Shown piece after piece: positions 24,147 to 27,509 of a stretch of 27,509 nt of DNA; position 1 is the stretch's first letter; each line of letters begins with the position of its first letter. Under the pieces are notes generated by a model. It made no database searches and had not been told where the DNA came from. It worked only from the letters and a program-made list of their open reading frames with translations. This DNA comes from Silene noctiflora (taxonomy: Eukaryota > Streptophyta > Magnoliopsida > Caryophyllales > Caryophyllaceae). The translations under genes and the position numbers were made by a program. The stretch is taken from NCBI GenBank assembly GCA_009801015.1, contig VHZZ01000017.1, forward strand, positions 624,082-651,590, read 5' to 3'.

Positions 24147-24488
24147 TATACAACATACATGATCAGATAACAACTCTTATCAATACTTAATACAAAGAAC
24201 CATCTCATTAAACTTGTTCTACATAAAACTCGAGGTGACCGCCAATGCGACACAAACTTATGTCACATTTCATGGGTGGAATGTTTCATTGTAAACTGTG
24301 ACTATACGCCGCACAAACATCAATCTATCTATATCTATATATATTATTAAAAAAAAACTTTTTTTGAGCGATATTAGAGCGTCCACATCATTTTTTTTAG
24401 TTTTAGGAAAGTATATTATAAGATCTTTCAAGATTATGACAAAGATATTATGTAATATTTTTAATATCAAAGTTGTATTTTACATAAN
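24147..24488. other. Part of duplication copy 1 with no partner in the window
   Basis: If the duplication is a simple tandem, the matching part of copy 2 should lie beyond the CACTA element, outside the window. The stretch is AT-rich with a CTATCTATATCTATATATATT microsatellite at about 24323-24346. It has no coding potential. Confidence 0.5.
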
Positions 24489-25044
24489 AATTTTGATCGA
24501 GATAATTCTTAGTTTCGTTAAGCTGAGGTTCGGTGGGTCTAGGTTCGGACAAGATGTGAGCTATTTTTAAACACAACTTCTTATTGAAAACAGACACTAT
24601 TCGTCACAAACTGAAGATGAATAGTGCTCCTCTCGCAATATGCAAGTGACACTAATCATATTGTGCTCCATTTTCCCTCACTTGCCTTATTGTAAGAGGG
24701 ACTCTATCCGCCTTCAACTTATGAAGCAAGACACTTTAATTTCTAAAAACGTAAGTCCCCCTCCCCTTTATTTACTATTTTTACTAGATTAAAACTTTTT
24801 AATAACTTTCTTTACAAAATGATCTGGTTAAATAAGTGTATTAAAGTTACATAAAATTGTCTTAAAATTACATAAATTCAATTAGTATATTTAAAATCAC
24901 ATTGTATAACTTCAATTAGTCATGTGTAATTTCAATTCTCATATTTTGTAACTTCAACACAATACCACTCTTGTGCAACTTCAAGTGTGCCGCATAGATT
25001 AGTAGAGACTCAAGCAAAATTGTAGACTCACCTGAACCCCCACA

Positions 25045-25047
25045 TGA
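25045..25047. repeat. Presumed 3-base target site duplication (TGA) of the CACTA element
   Basis: TGA directly precedes the CACTACAAGAA terminus. The unoccupied paralogous site reads CCCACATGATATAC at 24138-24151, so TGA is original sequence. The second TGA would lie past the right edge. Confidence 0.55.
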
Positions 25048-25067
25048 CACTACAAGAATACTGTTCT

Positions 25068-25482
25068 CGGGCGACCCAAAAAAGCGACGGATTTCAGTCG
25101 TTAAAAGAATAATGGCGACCAAAAACAGTCGCTCATATGTGGTCGCAAGGCTTAGTCGCCTAAATTGACTCGGGCGACGAAACTCAGTCGCCAAATTAGC
25201 GACAAAAACGGAAAGAATAGCGACGGGCTTTCAGTCGTGAAAGTGGCGACGGATGCATATTCAGTCGCCAAAAAAAAATGAAACAGGGGATCAGCGACTG
25301 AAATTAAGTCGCTAATATTGGAATTTCAGTCGCCACTTTGTCGCTAAAAAAATGAAATAGGGGATTGGCGACTGATTTCGGTCGCAAATAGTGTCATTTT
25401 AGTCGCCATTTTGGCGACGGATTCTTCCAGTCGCCATCTGGAAAATAGAAACGGACGATTAGCGACTGATTTTGGTCGCCAA
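25068..25482. repeat. Subterminal repeat array of the CACTA element
   Basis: Roughly two dozen GCGAC or GTCGC cores occur in both orientations in about 415 bases, mostly as TTTCAGTCGCCA or GCGACTGAAAT. Two longer units share AATGAAA.AGGGGAT..GCGACTGA (about 25278 and 25350). In En/Spm such motifs bind the TNPA accessory protein and position the ends for excision. Confidence 0.85.
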
Positions 25483-25712
25483 AAATTAATGAATTTTCAT
25501 GATGATTTCCATTTACTCGAGCCAAACTCCTATAATTTAAACCTGCAATTAAAATGTTCATCCCAGCAACATGGACACGAGATGGACAACAACGTCACCT
25601 TTTATACAACACCTCAAATCTGAATCCAAGTACAAGTTACTAATTAACATAGTTGGTCAAGTCACACATAGCTAACCATCATGTCCTACAAGCCAAAAGG
25701 AAAACCAACAAC

Positions 25713-27332
25713 TCAATTACACGGTAAAGTAGCTCCGGCACCACTATCGCCTCCTCCAGAAGGATTTCTAGGGTCTTTCTTTTGCGGTTGCCATCTTGGG
25801 TTGCAAGACGAGAAGTAAGTGGTCATCATATCCATTTGCTCCTTTATTCTCCTCAATTCTTCATCCCTAGCGGCTTCTCTTGCTTGAAGCTCTTCCCTTT
25901 CCCTAATCCTTTCTTGTCTTTCGGTGTCAAGTGTAGTTTGAAGTTGAGTGACGATCCTGGGGACATATGTTTGCCTTTGAGAGATGGGCGTTCTCGAGGT
26001 GGGTGTGTCGTAGAAAAGTTCTTTCGCCATTCCGGTTCCGTACACCTCTCCTTTATTGAAGCCCTCCACTAAGTCAAACCAAAGCTAATTATCGGACACG
26101 TCGGAATTCTTCCTTTGGCGTTCCTTAAATCGATTCTAAAAAATGAAACCGTTAATAAATAATTAATAAATGTTATATATTCTTATATAAAACAAAATGT
26201 AATCAAAATACTATGATATAGTTTGATACTTACATATAATTCTCTATCCTTCTTCTTAGTGAAAACTCTTTTGCCCTTAGCTCCCTCTTTCGTATGCGTC
26301 TCAAAGAAAAGTTTCGGAACCGTGGACATCTTACCACTATTCTTCTTTGCCTTTTAAAAATAAATAACAAATAAACGATTAGTTATAATCTAAATTACTT
26401 ATTACTACATCAAAATATATCATATGTCTAACTAAATTAAATAAATGACTTACACTTGACATTGCGATGTCNAAGAAGGATTGAGAACCACCAAAATAAG
26501 TAGGCTCAACTTCTCCATCTTTCTTTCCTCCCCGTTTATTGATCTTTCCTTGAGCCGACTTCTCCTTAAATTCTTTGGTACTTATTTGCTTCATCAAATC
26601 CTCATATGCACCACCTATATTGGCTATATATGATGATTGGAATAAAATTAAAATATTAGTGATTAATATAAATAGATAGGTTTGAACTAAATACAACCAA
26701 AGCAACAACTAATTACCTTATATAAACTGAGGCACTTTCTTCCTTTTAGCAATCTTATACATGTTATCTCTTAAGCGCCTTTACCCACGTCGTTGTACCT
26801 TTCCCATACTAGATGCTCTTGTTCTGGAGGCCAATAAAAGTTTTGCTACACAAAAAAAAAACGTATTTTTGTTAGATAATAAACAAGTGACTAATAAGAA
26901 GGAATTAGAGCAAACTGAAATTAAATATTAACAAACATACTCGAAAGTTGTTGAACCATCCCTCGTTATCTTCTTGACTCGCTTTTGACCAACAAGTAAT
27001 ACCCTTGGTCATCTTCTGCAGAGTACTAGATGAAACTCCCCGAATCACAATTTTAGATTTAAACCTGAAATTAATTAGGTTAAGTGCGTATTTATATTAA
27101 AAAAAAGTCAACTAAAAGTGAAATAAATAATGAGAAGCTCTTACCAAAGGCNCGTCATGTCAAGTATCATCTTATTATCCTCCGTATAATTGATCGGAAT
27201 CCCATGCTGAGCCGCCACCTCCTTCTCACTAGACTCCTCTAGTGACTGCTCAAACTCGGTCTCCTCCTCCTCCTGCGTAGTACGCCCCTCACTAGAGCGG
27301 CCTCGCTGTCTACCACCTCGACCGCCTGCCAT
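25713..27332 (-). pseudogene. TNPA-like (Transposase_24 family) gene of the CACTA element, broken
   Basis: Recognisable exons (minus): 27332-27145 (basic Gly/Arg start MAGGRGGRQRGRSSEG, then acidic), 27064-26941 (WFKSKIVIRGV...GWFNNFR), 26845-26717 (FYWPPEQEHLVWERYNDV, then LRDNMYKIAKRKK in another frame), 26623-26454 (EDLMKQISTKEFKEKSAQGK...GGSQSF), 26350-26234 (TVPKLFFETHTKEGAKG) and 26135-25713 (LWFDLVEGFNKGEVYGTGMA, then a Glu/Arg-rich coiled coil and NPRWQ). The order and motifs fit the plant En/Spm Transposase_24 family, thought to bind the subterminal repeats. A frame change within 26845-26717 and an in-frame TAG at 26087-26085 break it, assuming these splice sites are right. It is therefore probably a decayed copy. 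Confidence 0.7.
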
Positions 27333-27509
27333 TAATATCTATAATTGTACAGAAAATAATGTAAGAAAGTGTTATTAAAATCAAACACAATAATAAATGA
27401 AGGAGTTCAAAAACAAATCATAAAACACAAGTAATGTTTACAAAAAATATAATATAAAAACAAAAAACAAAAAACACATAACAATAACTATACCAAGTTA
27501 TTATCTTGC

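Larger units (their letters stand above)
23573..25047. repeat. Large tandem duplication upstream of EngA
   Basis: Copy 1 (23573-24146) and copy 2 (24489-25047) both start AATTTTGATCGAGATAATTC and stay highly similar to CCCACATGA, where copy 2 is cut by the CACTA element. The offset is 916 bases. Copy 1 begins only 80 bases from the EngA start codon, so upstream EngA sequence has been copied. Both copies contain the same foldback element and the same cluster of TGTAACTTCAA-like strings. Confidence 0.85.
25048..27509 (-). mobile_element. CACTA (En/Spm) DNA transposon, one end, continues past the window
   Basis: The left boundary is the canonical terminal inverted repeat CACTACAAGAA at 25048-25058. 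It is followed by a dense array of GCGAC/GTCGC subterminal motifs (25068-25482) and then a minus-strand gene resembling the plant Transposase_24 (Ptta/En/Spm, TNPA-like) family. By analogy with Spm this left edge is the 3' end of the element. The catalytic TNPD-like transposase and the other terminus are not in the window. The accessory gene is broken, so this copy is non-autonomous for that protein at least. Confidence 0.9.

Noticed and set aside
24320-24370. Possible Helitron-type 5' end near the CTATCTATATC microsatellite
   Set aside because: Only a simple AT-rich repeat is visible. No matching 3' hairpin plus CTRR end or helicase sequence was found.

Overview
This is a nuclear window from a flowering plant. 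All four genes are split by GT-AG introns, carry plant-type products (a chloroplast-targeted Der/EngA GTPase, an ORC1 with a plant BAH-PHD cassette, a VEP1/P5BR reductase) and sit among MITEs, SINE-like relics and a CACTA DNA transposon. The hairpin repeat families (CCGTCTCAATCATTTG..., GACGGATATCCGTCAC...) are ones I associate with Caryophyllales, especially Amaranthaceae. That placement is from memory and only moderately sure. Single ambiguous bases (n) are scattered through the window.

Layout, left to right: (1) 295-4539 (+), an eight-exon gene for a three-RRM RNA-binding protein of the RBP45D type. (2) 5289-11736 (-), a complete 16-exon ORC1, tail-to-tail with RBP45D. Its promoter packs two E2F sites and one MSA element into about 60 bp. 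(3) 13513-15099 (+), a two-exon progesterone 5-beta-reductase/iridoid-synthase-like reductase, head-to-head with ORC1. (4) 15569-23493 (-), a 12-exon gene for a chloroplast double-GTPase Der/EngA, tail-to-tail with the reductase. (5) 23494-25047, the EngA upstream region, which holds a large tandem duplication. (6) 25048-27509, one end of a CACTA (En/Spm) transposon inserted in the second copy of that duplication and running off the right edge.

The four genes have unrelated housekeeping or metabolic jobs (splicing/RNA binding, DNA replication licensing, enone reduction, plastid ribosome assembly). Nothing suggests an operon-like or biosynthetic cluster. I reconstructed each reading frame exon by exon, and all splice phases close without frameshift (444, 843, 400 and 664 residues).

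The most interesting content is structural. EngA intron 1 is a decaying tandem array derived from its own exon 1/intron 1 junction. The reductase intron has a duplicated 3' splice site whose upstream copy would lead to an immediate stop. The EngA upstream duplication preserves the empty site of the CACTA insertion. I found no evidence of a wholly new biological system.
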